Source of the DNA: Oscillibacter sp.
GTDB lineage: Bacteria; Bacillota; Clostridia; Oscillospirales; Oscillospiraceae
DNA length: 64,000 bases
Direction: 5' to 3'
Assembly (NCBI GenBank): GCA_017526785.1
Contig: JAFXQV010000021.1
Coordinates: 1 to 64,000 of the forward strand
Notes under the pieces: generated by a model
Told to the model about the DNA's origin: nothing
The model's database searches: none
What the model saw: only the letters and a program-made list of their open reading frames with translations
Part shown: in pieces, positions 52,553-60,747 of the stretch
How positions within the stretch are numbered: the stretch's first letter is position 1
Layout: each line of letters opens with the position of its first letter
Position numbers and translations under genes: made by a program

Positions 52553-52640
52553 GGAAACGATTTTGAAAGGCGATTCCGCGCCGTTTCCGACACTTTCCGG
52601 TAATTTTTGACAGGTGATACCACTTTTCAGCGGGGGACAT

Positions 52641-54896
52641 ATGAGGATTTTGGCGTTATTCTGCGGGGCGTTCTCCGCCGGAATCTTTCTGGCACAGTAT
52701 TTGATTCCGCAACGGCTTTTGCTGTCCTGCGCTGTGGCGGGATTTCTGCTGGCCTGCACGCGCTTCCTGCTCCCCGGCGACACCGGGAAACGCGTACTGC
52801 TTATCGGGGTCGGGCTTTCGCTGGCGTTCGGCTACGACTGGCTCTATCTCCGGCAGACGGTCGACTCCCTCTCCGGCCTCTACGGCACACAACAGGCCGT
52901 GTCCGTGACGCTTTGCGACTACGCCGAGCCGACGGCATGGGGCGCGAGGGTGTCCGTGAAGATGGACGGCGTCCCCGGACAGGCGGTCTATTACGGAAAA
53001 AGTAACCTGCTGGAACTCCGTCCGGGTACGACGCTTCGGGACACGGTACGCTTTGAGGACGCCCGGCACATCCGGGAAAACGACATCACCGCGTTTACGT
53101 CAAGAGGCGTGTTTGCGCTGGCGTACGGGCGCGGCGTCGGCGTCGCGGCGGACGGCGCGGACACGCGCTCCATGCGCTGGTGGCCTGTCCGTACGGGGCA
53201 GGCCATGCGCGAACAAATACGGACACTGTTCCCCGGCGATGTCGCGCCGTTTCTGTGCGGCCTGCTGACGGGCGACCGGACGGGGCTTGCCGTGTCGCCC
53301 GCCGTGGACATTTCGGAAACCGGGCTGTCCCATGTGCTGGCGGTGTCGGGCATGCACTGCGGATTCCTGATAGCCCTGCTGGGCTTCCTATTGCGGAACC
53401 GCTCCCGCGTGGCGGCCGCCGCCGTCGAAATCCTGACGCTTGTTTTCTACGCCCTGCTGACGGGCGCGAAACCTTCCGTCATACGCGCCTGCATTATGCT
53501 GTCCCTGCTGCTGATAGCGCCGCTCGTCCGGCGCGAACGCGATTCGCCCACGGCGCTGTGTGCGGCGCTCTTCCTGATTCTCCTGCAAAACCCGTTTGCG
53601 GCGGCGTCCGTCAGCCTGCAATTGTCCTTTGCCTGCGTGGCGGGTCTGCTGTCGCTGACGCCGAAACTCTACAACGCCTTACGCGGCGGCGCGTCGCAAC
53701 GCGTCCGAAACTTCGTGGCGGCCTCGCTGGCGGCGTCCGCAGGCGTGATTGCGTTTACCGCGCCGTTGTGCGCCGTCTACTTCGGCGCGCTGGCGCTCAT
53801 TATGCCGTTGAGTAATCTGCTGTGCCTGTGGGCGGTCGGCGCGGCGTTCGTGTCCGGGATGTCCGTCACGGCGCTGGCGTTCGTCTGCACGCCCCTCGCG
53901 GCGGCGCTGGCGTGGATTCCCGCTTTGCTCGTTCGCTATATCTTGTTCTGCGCCCACATCCTCGCGAAAGTGCCGCTTCACGCGGTCTACTTCGCGAACC
54001 CGTTTCTGAAATACTGGCTTGTCCATGTCTATCTGCTGTTCGCGCTCGCCCGGATTTTGAAGCGTTCCGGCGTCCGGTTGTATCTGTTGTCGGCGCTCCT
54101 CTCGTGCGCGACACTCGTTGTCACGCTCCGGCTTGGACAGTCCCTGTACCACAGCAACATGGACGCCCTCGCGCTGGACGTGGGACAGGGGCAAAGCATC
54201 GTCTTAGCGTCTCGCGGACGCTTCGCGCTCGTCGACTGCGGAAGCTCCAACCGCTGGAAAGACCCCGGCACCGTCGCCGGACAAATGCTCCTCAGCATGG
54301 GATGTCACCGCCTCGACGCGCTCATACTGACGCACTTCGACAGCGACCATGTAAACGGCGTCGAAACGCTGTTAGCGCGGCTGGGCGTGAAAGCGTTATA
54401 TGTCCCGGGCGCGCCGCCCGACGATATCGCGGCACTCGCGGAACGTTACCGGATACCCGTGCATATCGTGCGGGAACGCGCGGCGGCGGGGTTCGGCGTC
54501 GGGCAACTGGTACTTTTCCCGCCCGTGGGTGCCGCCGGAAGCAATGACCTTGGCCTGTCCATACTGGCGTCCGCCGGGGACACGGATTTACTTATCACTG
54601 GCGACATGGGGCAGGACGCCGAACGGCTTTTGTTGCGCCGCTACACGATACCCGATTTAGAAGCGTACATCGTGGGACACCACGGTTCCAAATATTCCAC
54701 GTCGGACGAGTTGCTTTCGGCGCTGACGCCGGAGACGGCCTGCGTCAGCGTGGGCAGTAACAGTTACGGACACCCCGCGCCCGAAACCCTGCAACGGCTT
54801 TCGGAACACCGCTGCGCCGTCTACCGGACAGACCTTGACGGCACAATCCACCTGCACATGAATCCAAGTTCAAGACAATCCCGCCCGTCGCCATAG
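52641..54896 (+). CDS. comEC: DNA internalization competence protein ComEC/Rec2
   Basis: 751-residue membrane protein forming the DNA-uptake channel. N-terminal DUF4131 domain (1-170), competence domain with several helices (about 215-480, 'LSHVLAVSGMHCGFLIALLG', 'PSVIRACIM'), and C-terminal metallo-beta-lactamase-like domain (from about 510, 'LDVGQGQSIVL', 'LTHFDSDHVNGVETLL', 'VGHHGSKYST'). Start at ATG 52641 with CGGGGG upstream; an earlier in-frame start at 52614 is weaker. No other com genes are in view. Confidence 0.93.
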   Translation: MRILALFCGAFSAGIFLAQYLIPQRLLLSCAVAGFLLACTRFLLPGDTGKRVLLIGVGLSLAFGYDWLYLRQTVDSLSGLYGTQQAVSVTLCDYAEPTAWGARVSVKMDGVPGQAVYYGKSNLLELRPGTTLRDTVRFEDARHIRENDITAFTSRGVFALAYGRGVGVAADGADTRSMRWWPVRTGQAMREQIRTLFPGDVAPFLCGLLTGDRTGLAVSPAVDISETGLSHVLAVSGMHCGFLIALLGFLLRNRSRVAAAAVEILTLVFYALLTGAKPSVIRACIMLSLLLIAPLVRRERDSPTALCAALFLILLQNPFAAASVSLQLSFACVAGLLSLTPKLYNALRGGASQRVRNFVAASLAASAGVIAFTAPLCAVYFGALALIMPLSNLLCLWAVGAAFVSGMSVTALAFVCTPLAAALAWIPALLVRYILFCAHILAKVPLHAVYFANPFLKYWLVHVYLLFALARILKRSGVRLYLLSALLSCATLVVTLRLGQSLYHSNMDALALDVGQGQSIVLASRGRFALVDCGSSNRWKDPGTVAGQMLLSMGCHRLDALILTHFDSDHVNGVETLLARLGVKALYVPGAPPDDIAALAERYRIPVHIVRERAAAGFGVGQLVLFPPVGAAGSNDLGLSILASAGDTDLLITGDMGQDAERLLLRRYTIPDLEAYIVGHHGSKYSTSDELLSALTPETACVSVGSNSYGHPAPETLQRLSEHRCAVYRTDLDGTIHLHMNPSSRQSRPSP

Positions 54897-54907
54897 TAGG
54901 AGGACTT

Positions 54908-56059
54908 ATGCCGCCGAAAACGTCACGAAAACCGAAAACCGACAAAAAAGCGGATACCATGCGGAATTTCCTTGCGGCGCTGGCGTCGGGAGACCCCAAC
55001 GCCGTCGGGCGCGTGTACGTTTTCCACGGGGAAGAGACGTGGCTTCGCGATTTCCGCCTTGCCGAACTGCGCAAACTACTGGTGCCGGAGGCGTTTTCGG
55101 CGTTCAACTACCACCGCCTTGACGGCGCGGGGCTGGACGTGCGTGAACTCGCCGAGACTGCCGAGGCCATGCCCATGATGTCCGACCGGACAATGATTGT
55201 CGTCACGGACTACGACATGTCGCGCCTGCCGGACGCGCAACGCGCCGCGCTGTGCGCGTTTTTGGGCGACGTGCCGGAATGGTGTTGCGTCGTGTTCCAC
55301 TACGATACTGTCCCCTACCGCCTGACGCGGCAGAAAGACGCCGAATCCGATACCGATTCCGACGCCGACACCAAGAAAACCGCTACAAGCGCCGTACGCG
55401 ACTTGAAAAAGGCGCTCGACACCTACGCGCAAGTGTTGGACTTCGTGCCGCTGGGGCAGGCGGAGCTTCTGGACTGGATAGCCGGGCAGTTTCGACAGCG
55501 CGGAAAGTCCATCGACCGCCGGACGGCGGAGTACCTTGTTTTCACCTGCGGGAACCTCATGGACGGGCTTCTACAGGAAATCGGCAAAATTTCGGACTAC
55601 GTCAGCGGCGCGAACGTCACCCGGCGCGACATTGACGACATCGCCGACCCGGTTTTGTCCCGGCAGGCCTTCGACCTTTCCAACGCCGTCTCGGCGGGCA
55701 ACTATGACGCCGCCGCCGCCGTCCTCGGCGACTTAATCAAAATGCAGACCGTCCCCTACATGATTTCCGGGGCGCTGGGCAAGGAGTTGCGACGCCTTTA
55801 CACTGCCCGCCTCGCCCTCGACTACGGCAGGGGGCAGGACTGGCTTATGGATATCTGGAATATGAAATCGGGCTACCCGGCGAAATTAGCGCTTGCGGCG
55901 GCGCGTCGGACAACGACCGCGTGGTGTGCGTGGGCTGTCCGGGAGTGCGAGACACTCGACCGCCGCATGAAGTCCGAACGCGGCATTGACCCCGTGGAGG
56001 AACTCAAATTTTTATTAGTCCGCCTCAGCATGGAGCCGGACAAAATCCGATACCGTTAG
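54908..56059 (+). CDS. holA: DNA polymerase III delta subunit
   Basis: Clamp-loader subunit. 383 residues; 'GRVYVFHGEETWLRDFRLAE' N-terminus (the delta-family Walker-like fold), 'VDASIVTDYDMS'-type 'IVVTDYDMSRLP', and 'DLIKMQTVPYMISGALGKEL' in the C-terminal collar domain. AGGAGG precedes the ATG. Follows comEC after 11 bp, the arrangement of many Firmicutes. Confidence 0.93.
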   Translation: MPPKTSRKPKTDKKADTMRNFLAALASGDPNAVGRVYVFHGEETWLRDFRLAELRKLLVPEAFSAFNYHRLDGAGLDVRELAETAEAMPMMSDRTMIVVTDYDMSRLPDAQRAALCAFLGDVPEWCCVVFHYDTVPYRLTRQKDAESDTDSDADTKKTATSAVRDLKKALDTYAQVLDFVPLGQAELLDWIAGQFRQRGKSIDRRTAEYLVFTCGNLMDGLLQEIGKISDYVSGANVTRRDIDDIADPVLSRQAFDLSNAVSAGNYDAAAAVLGDLIKMQTVPYMISGALGKELRRLYTARLALDYGRGQDWLMDIWNMKSGYPAKLALAAARRTTTAWCAWAVRECETLDRRMKSERGIDPVEELKFLLVRLSMEPDKIRYR

Positions 56060-56070
56060 GGAGTGGGAGT

Positions 56071-56745
56071 ATGCGCCGCGTGGCGGAAGTCATCGTCGTG
56101 GAGGGCAGGTACGACAAAAACACGCTGTCGCAGGTGGTGGACGCGTCCATCGTGACATTGGAGGGCTTCGCGGCGTTCCACGACCGGGAAAAGCTCGCGT
56201 TTCTCCGGCGGTTGGCCGAAAAGCGGGGCTTGATTGTACTGACGGACAGCGACGGCGCGGGGTTCGTACTGCGGAACTTTCTCAAGGGCGCGTTGCCGCC
56301 CGGGCGGGTCAAGCACGCCTACATCCCGGATATCTCCGGCAAGGAGTGCCGCAAACACGCCCCCGGCAAAGAACACAAATTAGGCGTCGAGGGCATGCGG
56401 CCGGAAATACTGCTGGACGCCCTCCGCCGCGCCGGAGCCACATTTTTAGACGATTCCCCGGGGAGTGCGCCGGACGGGGAACCCATCACCATGGCGGACT
56501 TTGTGGAGTGCGGGCTGAGCGGTTCGCCCGACAGCGCCGCACGGCGGCGGGCGTTACTGAAACGGCTTGCGCTTCCGGAGAAACTCGGCGCGCACGCGCT
56601 TTTGGAGGCCTTAAACCTGCTCTACGGCCGGGAGCGGTTCTATGAAATGGTAGCGCATGCACACAGCGGGACAACGGGAGACCGCGTGAAGGAAAACGCG
56701 GGGCTGTCCCCTGTCGCGGCGAAGTTCAGGAGGGAGTACACATGA
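56071..56745 (+). CDS. rnmV: Ribonuclease M5
   Basis: 224-residue TOPRIM enzyme that matures 5S rRNA. 'IVVEGRYDKNTL' supplies the catalytic Glu, 'IVLTDSDGAGF' the DxD pair, and 'HKLGVEGMRPEIL' is an M5 motif. Normal or slightly long. In many Firmicutes it is next to rsmA; here it is with holA and glnS. Confidence 0.92.
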   Translation: MRRVAEVIVVEGRYDKNTLSQVVDASIVTLEGFAAFHDREKLAFLRRLAEKRGLIVLTDSDGAGFVLRNFLKGALPPGRVKHAYIPDISGKECRKHAPGKEHKLGVEGMRPEILLDALRRAGATFLDDSPGSAPDGEPITMADFVECGLSGSPDSAARRRALLKRLALPEKLGAHALLEALNLLYGRERFYEMVAHAHSGTTGDRVKENAGLSPVAAKFRREYT

Positions 56746-56993
56746 GGAAATTCTTTTTCGATTCGGCGGCGCTGGGGGAGAACACGGTACAGTATTCCCT
56801 TGTGTCGGGGACGCCCGGAGCCGACAAAGGGGAGTATGGTATCTTGGTGGAATCCGGCGGCGAACAGGCGTTAATTCCGGCGCTGTCCGTGTCACGGTTC
56901 CGGGTGTCGGAACTGCTGGGCATGATGTGCCGGGGCGTGGTGACGCCCGTCACGGCGGGGGATGTCGCCGAGGACTGGCTGGCCGCCATATAA
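56742..56993 (+). CDS. Small conserved protein, DUF6514-like
   Basis: 83 residues, no membrane segment or motif of known function ('GADKGEYGILVESGGEQALIPALSV' pattern). Resembles the short DUF6514 proteins of Clostridia, tentatively. Overlaps rnmV by 4 nt with AGGAGG upstream. Confidence 0.6.
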   Translation: MRKFFFDSAALGENTVQYSLVSGTPGADKGEYGILVESGGEQALIPALSVSRFRVSELLGMMCRGVVTPVTAGDVAEDWLAAI

Positions 56994-57014
56994 CATCGAC
57001 AGGAGGCGTATACA

Positions 57015-58712
57015 ATGGCTGACGAGATAAAAAATGTCGCCGGGGAGCCGGAGACAAGCCGGAACTTTATCCACGCGTTCATTGAGGAGGATATCGCGCC
57101 GGGCGGGCGCTTCGGCGGGATGACCGTCCACACGCGTTTTCCGCCCGAGCCTAACGGTTACCTGCACATCGGCCACTGCAAGGCACTGGTAATCAACTTC
57201 AGCACGGCGGAGAAGTTCGGCGGCCTCTGCAATCTGCGCATGGACGACACCAACCCCACCAAGGAAGATGTCGAGTTTGTGGACGCCATTCAGGAGGACA
57301 TTCACTGGCTGGGCTTCGACTGGGGCGACCGCTTCTTTTACGGTTCCGACTACTTCGAGGAGGATTACCGGCAGGCCGAAATTCTGATAAAGAAAGGTCT
57401 TGCCTACGTCTGCGAACTGACCCCGGAACAGTTCAAAGAGTATCGCGGGAGCGTGGGCGTACCCGCCAGAAGCCCGTGGAGAGACCGCCCCATAGAGGAA
57501 AGTCTGGACTTGTTCCGGCGCATGCGCGCCGGGGAGTTCCCCGACGGCGCTATGACACTGCGCGCCAAAATTGACCTTGCCAGCGGCAATTTCAATATGC
57601 GTGACCCGGTTTTCTACCGTATCCGCCACATCGACCACCACAGGCAGGGGGACAAATGGTGCATTTACCCCATGTATGATTTCGCGCACCCGATTCAGGA
57701 CGCCTTGGAGGGCATTACACACAGTCTCTGCTCGTTGGAGTACGAGAACCACAGGCCGCTGTATGACTGGGTTATCGAAAACTGCGACCTGCCGTCGAAA
57801 CCGCGTCAAATTGAGTTTGCGCGGCTGGGCATTGACCACACCGTGTTGAGCAAGCGCAAACTCCGGGCGTTAGTCGAGGGCGGACAGGTGTCCGGCTGGG
57901 ACGACCCCCGCATGCCCACGCTCTGCGGACTGCGCCGGAGAGGCTACACGCCCCGCGCTATCCGGAATTTCTGTGAGCGCGTCGGCGTCGCCAAGGTGCC
58001 AAGCACGGTCGAATACGGCTTTCTGGAACACTGTCTGCGCGAGGACTTGAACTTGACGGCGGAGCGCGTCATGGCGGTGCTTCACCCCGTGAAACTGATT
58101 ATCACGAACTACCCGGAGGGACGGCGCGAGAGCGTGACCGTGGAAAACAATCCGACAGACCCGGCGGCGGGTACGCGGGAAGTGACATTTTCGCGGGAAC
58201 TCTGGATTGAGGCCGACGACTTCCTTGAAAAGCCCGTGCCGAAATACAAGCGTCTCAGCCCGGGCGGGCTGGAATGCCGCCTGAAAGGCGCGTACTTGGT
58301 ACGCTGTACGGGCTGCGAACACGACGCCGACGGGAATTTGACGGCGGTACTGTGCGAGTACGACCCCGAAAGCCGCGGGGGCGACCCCGCCGACGGGCGT
58401 AAAATTAAAGGCGCTACCATTCACTGGGTCGACGCCGGAACCGCGCTCGACGCCGAAGTCAGGCTGTATGACAATCTCTTCTCGGACGCGTCGCCCGACG
58501 ACGCCGGGAAAGACTTCATGGAGTGCCTGAATCCCGCTTCACTCGAAACGCTGACGGGTTGCAAGGTGGAATCGACACTGCAAGACGCCGTCGCCCCGGC
58601 GAATTTCCAGTTTATGCGGCTGGGCTACTTCTGCCTCGATAACCGGGATTCCCGCCCCGGACACCTCGTCTTTAACCGGAGTGTGTCCCTGAAAGACAGC
58701 TACAAGCGATAA
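57015..58712 (+). CDS. glnS: Glutaminyl-tRNA synthetase
   Basis: Class I synthetase for tRNA-Gln. 565 residues; 'PPEPNGYLHIGHCKALVIN' carries HIGH, and 'HTVLSKRKL' is the KMSKS-equivalent (SKRKL is usual in GlnRS). The C-terminal domain with two beta-barrels is intact ('YFCLDNRDSRPGHLVFNR'). The presence of GlnRS in a Clostridium-type genome suggests acquisition from bacteria outside the group, since many Firmicutes use the GatCAB route; this is general knowledge, not shown here. RBS AGGAGG. Confidence 0.95.
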   Translation: MADEIKNVAGEPETSRNFIHAFIEEDIAPGGRFGGMTVHTRFPPEPNGYLHIGHCKALVINFSTAEKFGGLCNLRMDDTNPTKEDVEFVDAIQEDIHWLGFDWGDRFFYGSDYFEEDYRQAEILIKKGLAYVCELTPEQFKEYRGSVGVPARSPWRDRPIEESLDLFRRMRAGEFPDGAMTLRAKIDLASGNFNMRDPVFYRIRHIDHHRQGDKWCIYPMYDFAHPIQDALEGITHSLCSLEYENHRPLYDWVIENCDLPSKPRQIEFARLGIDHTVLSKRKLRALVEGGQVSGWDDPRMPTLCGLRRRGYTPRAIRNFCERVGVAKVPSTVEYGFLEHCLREDLNLTAERVMAVLHPVKLIITNYPEGRRESVTVENNPTDPAAGTREVTFSRELWIEADDFLEKPVPKYKRLSPGGLECRLKGAYLVRCTGCEHDADGNLTAVLCEYDPESRGGDPADGRKIKGATIHWVDAGTALDAEVRLYDNLFSDASPDDAGKDFMECLNPASLETLTGCKVESTLQDAVAPANFQFMRLGYFCLDNRDSRPGHLVFNRSVSLKDSYKR

Positions 58713-58714
58713 CA

Positions 58715-58752
58715 AAACGCCCCGTACGCCGCGCCGCGTACGGGGAATTTTC
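58715..58752 (+). terminator. Terminator after glnS
   Basis: Ten-bp perfect stem (58720-58729 with 58736-58745), 6-nt loop, followed by AATTTTC. Closes the comEC-glnS operon. Confidence 0.8.
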
Positions 58753-58798
58753 ATAAACGGCCTGTCCGGGGCATAGAATGCCGGAGAGGTGATTGCCG

Positions 58799-59383
58799 TT
58801 GGACAGAAAATTTCACGCCGGGCGGGCGGTACTGTGCCTGTCGCTCTGCTTCCTCGCCGGAGCCGCCGCCGGACAGGCTCTGGCCTTCGGCCTCCCCGAC
58901 GCCGCCGCCCCCGAACTGCGCCGCTCCCTCGCCGACTACTACCGCAACCGCGACGCGTCACAAATTACCGCGCCGTTGGCGCTCTCCACGCTCGTGACGT
59001 GGTTCCGCGTCCCCGCACTCGTGTTTCTGTGGGGCTTTACGTCGCTGGGCGTGCCGCTGGTATATCTGACCGCGGCGGGGTTCGGGTTCCTGCTCTCGTA
59101 CTCGGTGGGATGTTTCGCGGCGTCGCTGGGCTGGGAGGGCGTCGCGTTGAGCGCGGCGGCACTCGGAATCCGCGCCGCGATAACCATGCCGTGTTTCATT
59201 CTGCTGTCGCTCTCGTCCATGCGCCGCGCCGGGTGGCTCGCCGGACGCCGGGAACGGCGTCCCGACCGCCGGGCGGGCGTGGCGCTCTGTACGCTGATTC
59301 TGTCGGCGGGCGCGGCGCTCGACCTGTACGCCACGCCGCGACTGTTGCGCTTCGCCCTCGACTGGTTCGCGGGGGCGGCATAA
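58799..59383 (+). CDS. SpoIIM-like membrane protein
   Basis: 194 residues with about five transmembrane helices ('LCLSLCFLAGAAAGQALAFG', 'LVTWFRVPALVFLWGFTSLG', 'VPLVYLTAAGFGFLLSYSVG', and two more). This resembles the stage II sporulation protein M family, a component of the peptidoglycan-degrading engulfment complex, but there is no spoIID/P neighbour. Start TTG at 58799 chosen for spacing to GAGGTG; a TTG at 58793 is equally in frame. Confidence 0.7.
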   Translation: MDRKFHAGRAVLCLSLCFLAGAAAGQALAFGLPDAAAPELRRSLADYYRNRDASQITAPLALSTLVTWFRVPALVFLWGFTSLGVPLVYLTAAGFGFLLSYSVGCFAASLGWEGVALSAAALGIRAAITMPCFILLSLSSMRRAGWLAGRRERRPDRRAGVALCTLILSAGAALDLYATPRLLRFALDWFAGAA

Positions 59384-59405
59384 CGCCGGACAGGCTCTCA
59401 TCTGC

Positions 59406-59434
59406 TTGACAGAATAATCACTTTTAAGTATAAT
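59406..59434 (+). promoter_or_regulatory. Perfect consensus promoter of the XRE regulator
   Basis: TTGACA (59406-59411), 17 bp spacer, TATAAT (59429-59434), all twelve consensus positions matched. Just downstream is a GGTACC palindrome that may be an autoregulatory operator. Confidence 0.85.
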
Positions 59435-59474
59435 CTTGTTAGGTACCCGATACATTTAGAAAGGGGTCTTGACA

Positions 59475-59765
59475 ATGAATAACAGCGCGATTGACGAAAC
59501 CACATGGGAAGAACTGCGTAAGCAACTGTACACCCCGGAGGAAATCGCCGCCAGTAATCTGCGGGTGGCGCTTATCGGCGAACTGATTCAGGCCAGACGG
59601 GAGCGGGGTATCAGCCAAAAGAAGCTGGAAGAACTCAGCGGCGTCAAACAGCCGATTATTGCCCGTATGGAGAAGGGGAGTACCAGTCCGCAACTCGACA
59701 CGGTGCTGAAAGTCCTTGCCCCGCTCGGAAAGACACTCGCCGTCGTCCCGCTGGAATCCAATTGA
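59475..59765 (+). CDS. XRE-family helix-turn-helix protein (HigA-like antitoxin type)
   Basis: 96 residues with a Cro/C1-type HTH at about 35-90 ('LIQARRERGISQKKLEELSG', 'KQPIIARMEKGSTSPQLDTV'). The layout matches antitoxin-type XRE proteins with a short N-terminal arm, but no RelE-like toxin lies upstream. Start at 59475 with AAGGGG upstream. The gene directly after it (59 aa) is the only candidate partner. Confidence 0.82.
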   Translation: MNNSAIDETTWEELRKQLYTPEEIAASNLRVALIGELIQARRERGISQKKLEELSGVKQPIIARMEKGSTSPQLDTVLKVLAPLGKTLAVVPLESN

Positions 59766-59766
59766 C

Positions 59767-59946
59767 ATGCTCAAACGGGTAACAATTGAACACTGGGAAC
59801 CGCTGACGCCGGAACAGTGCGCCGAAATTGACCGGGCGTCGAAAATGCCCATCACCTACGACGAGGACGCGCCAGACCTGACGCCGGAGACTTTCGCCGC
59901 GTTTCAGGAAGCCGCCAGACGCAGAGACGCCGCGCAAGCTATGTAA
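59767..59946 (+). CDS. Small protein (59 aa) following the XRE gene
   Basis: 59 residues, acidic ('ITYDEDAPDLTPETFAAF'), starting 1 bp after the XRE stop. No known family recognised. The tight spacing suggests one transcript and a regulatory partner; no toxin motif is visible. Followed by a strong terminator. Confidence 0.6.
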   Translation: MLKRVTIEHWEPLTPEQCAEIDRASKMPITYDEDAPDLTPETFAAFQEAARRRDAAQAM

Positions 59947-59960
59947 CCGTCGAACCGCAC

Positions 59961-59990
59961 AAAAAAGAGGACTTTTACGCCCTCTTTTTT
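59961..59990 (+). terminator. Terminator after the XRE pair
   Basis: AAAAAAGAGG / CCTCTTTTTT stem with a 10-nt loop, bidirectional by symmetry. Confidence 0.82.
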
Positions 59991-60044
59991 GGAATATTCA
60001 CAGTTTGTTTTCAAATTGTTTACAGTTTGTAACGGAAAAAGGAC

Positions 60045-60073
60045 TTGCAATCTGTCGGGAAAAGGTTTATACT
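60045..60073 (+). promoter_or_regulatory. Promoter of the prepilin gene
   Basis: TTGCAA (60045-60050), 17 bp spacer, TATACT (60068-60073). The leader that follows is about 115 nt long and GC-rich, with a GCCGG...CCGGC hairpin around 60145-60165 of unknown role. Confidence 0.65.
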
Positions 60074-60193
60074 GCCAAATGATAGGACGGATACACAGTC
60101 GGCCGACGATTCCGAATGCCTGCCGCGTGTGTGTCCATGAACACCGCCGGGCAATGTCCGGCAAACGGATAACTTTCCAAGGAGGGGTACTTA

Positions 60194-60628
60194 ATGAAGA
60201 AACAGAATCAAAAGGGCTTCACGCTGGCGGAACTGCTGATTGTCGTAGCCATTATCGCCGTGTTGGTCGCTATCGCTATCCCCGTGTTCACCAAGCGTCT
60301 GGAAGCGTCCCGCGAGACCACCGATATTGCCAACCTGCGTTCCGCCTACGCCACCGCGACAGTCGCTGTCATGTCCGGTAAGAAAGATATTACGGCCACA
60401 ACGATGTACTTTAATCCCAATACTTCTACCGGACTTTCCAAGAGTGAAGCTGATGCAACTAAAATCGGTAAGGGTACAGTTTATCCGGGCGGTGCTGATA
60501 CTGCTACTCTTCCCAGTATAATTACCTATACAAGCACGACAGCCGCGGCGGGAAAATCTATCGTCATTTCGTTTGATGGTACAAGTCAATCTGCTGGCAA
60601 GGTCAATAGCATTAAATTTACTACCTGA
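60194..60628 (+). CDS. Type IV prepilin-like protein
   Basis: 144 residues. The N-terminus carries a type III signal: basic leader ending in G|F with 'KGFTLAELLIVVAIIAVLVA', where F becomes the mature N-terminus and E5 is present. The rest is a Ser/Thr-rich pseudopilin-like domain (about 45-144) whose coding DNA is less GC-rich than the flanks. No pilin assembly genes (pilB, pilC, pilD) are in the window, so it must use an apparatus encoded elsewhere. Confidence 0.85.
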   Translation: MKKQNQKGFTLAELLIVVAIIAVLVAIAIPVFTKRLEASRETTDIANLRSAYATATVAVMSGKKDITATTMYFNPNTSTGLSKSEADATKIGKGTVYPGGADTATLPSIITYTSTTAAAGKSIVISFDGTSQSAGKVNSIKFTT

Positions 60629-60693
60629 TTCTAAGCGGTAGCGCGTTCGGCTGTGTATGCCGTATGTGAAAAAGAACCTGTCAGTAAATTTGG

Positions 60694-60730
60694 AGCGCTT
60701 CATCTCTATTAGAGGTGAAGCGCTAATTTT
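60694..60730 (+). terminator. Terminator after the prepilin gene
   Basis: A 13-bp stem with one G-U pair (60694-60724) and a 5-nt loop, followed by AATTTT. It separates the prepilin gene from the sulfatase gene. Confidence 0.8.
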
Positions 60731-60747
60731 GGAGGATGTTTACAATT

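Noticed and set aside
60074-60193. c-di-GMP riboswitch before the prepilin
   Set aside because: I found neither the GEMM-I core motifs (CGCAAAGC-type) nor a convincing class II pattern.
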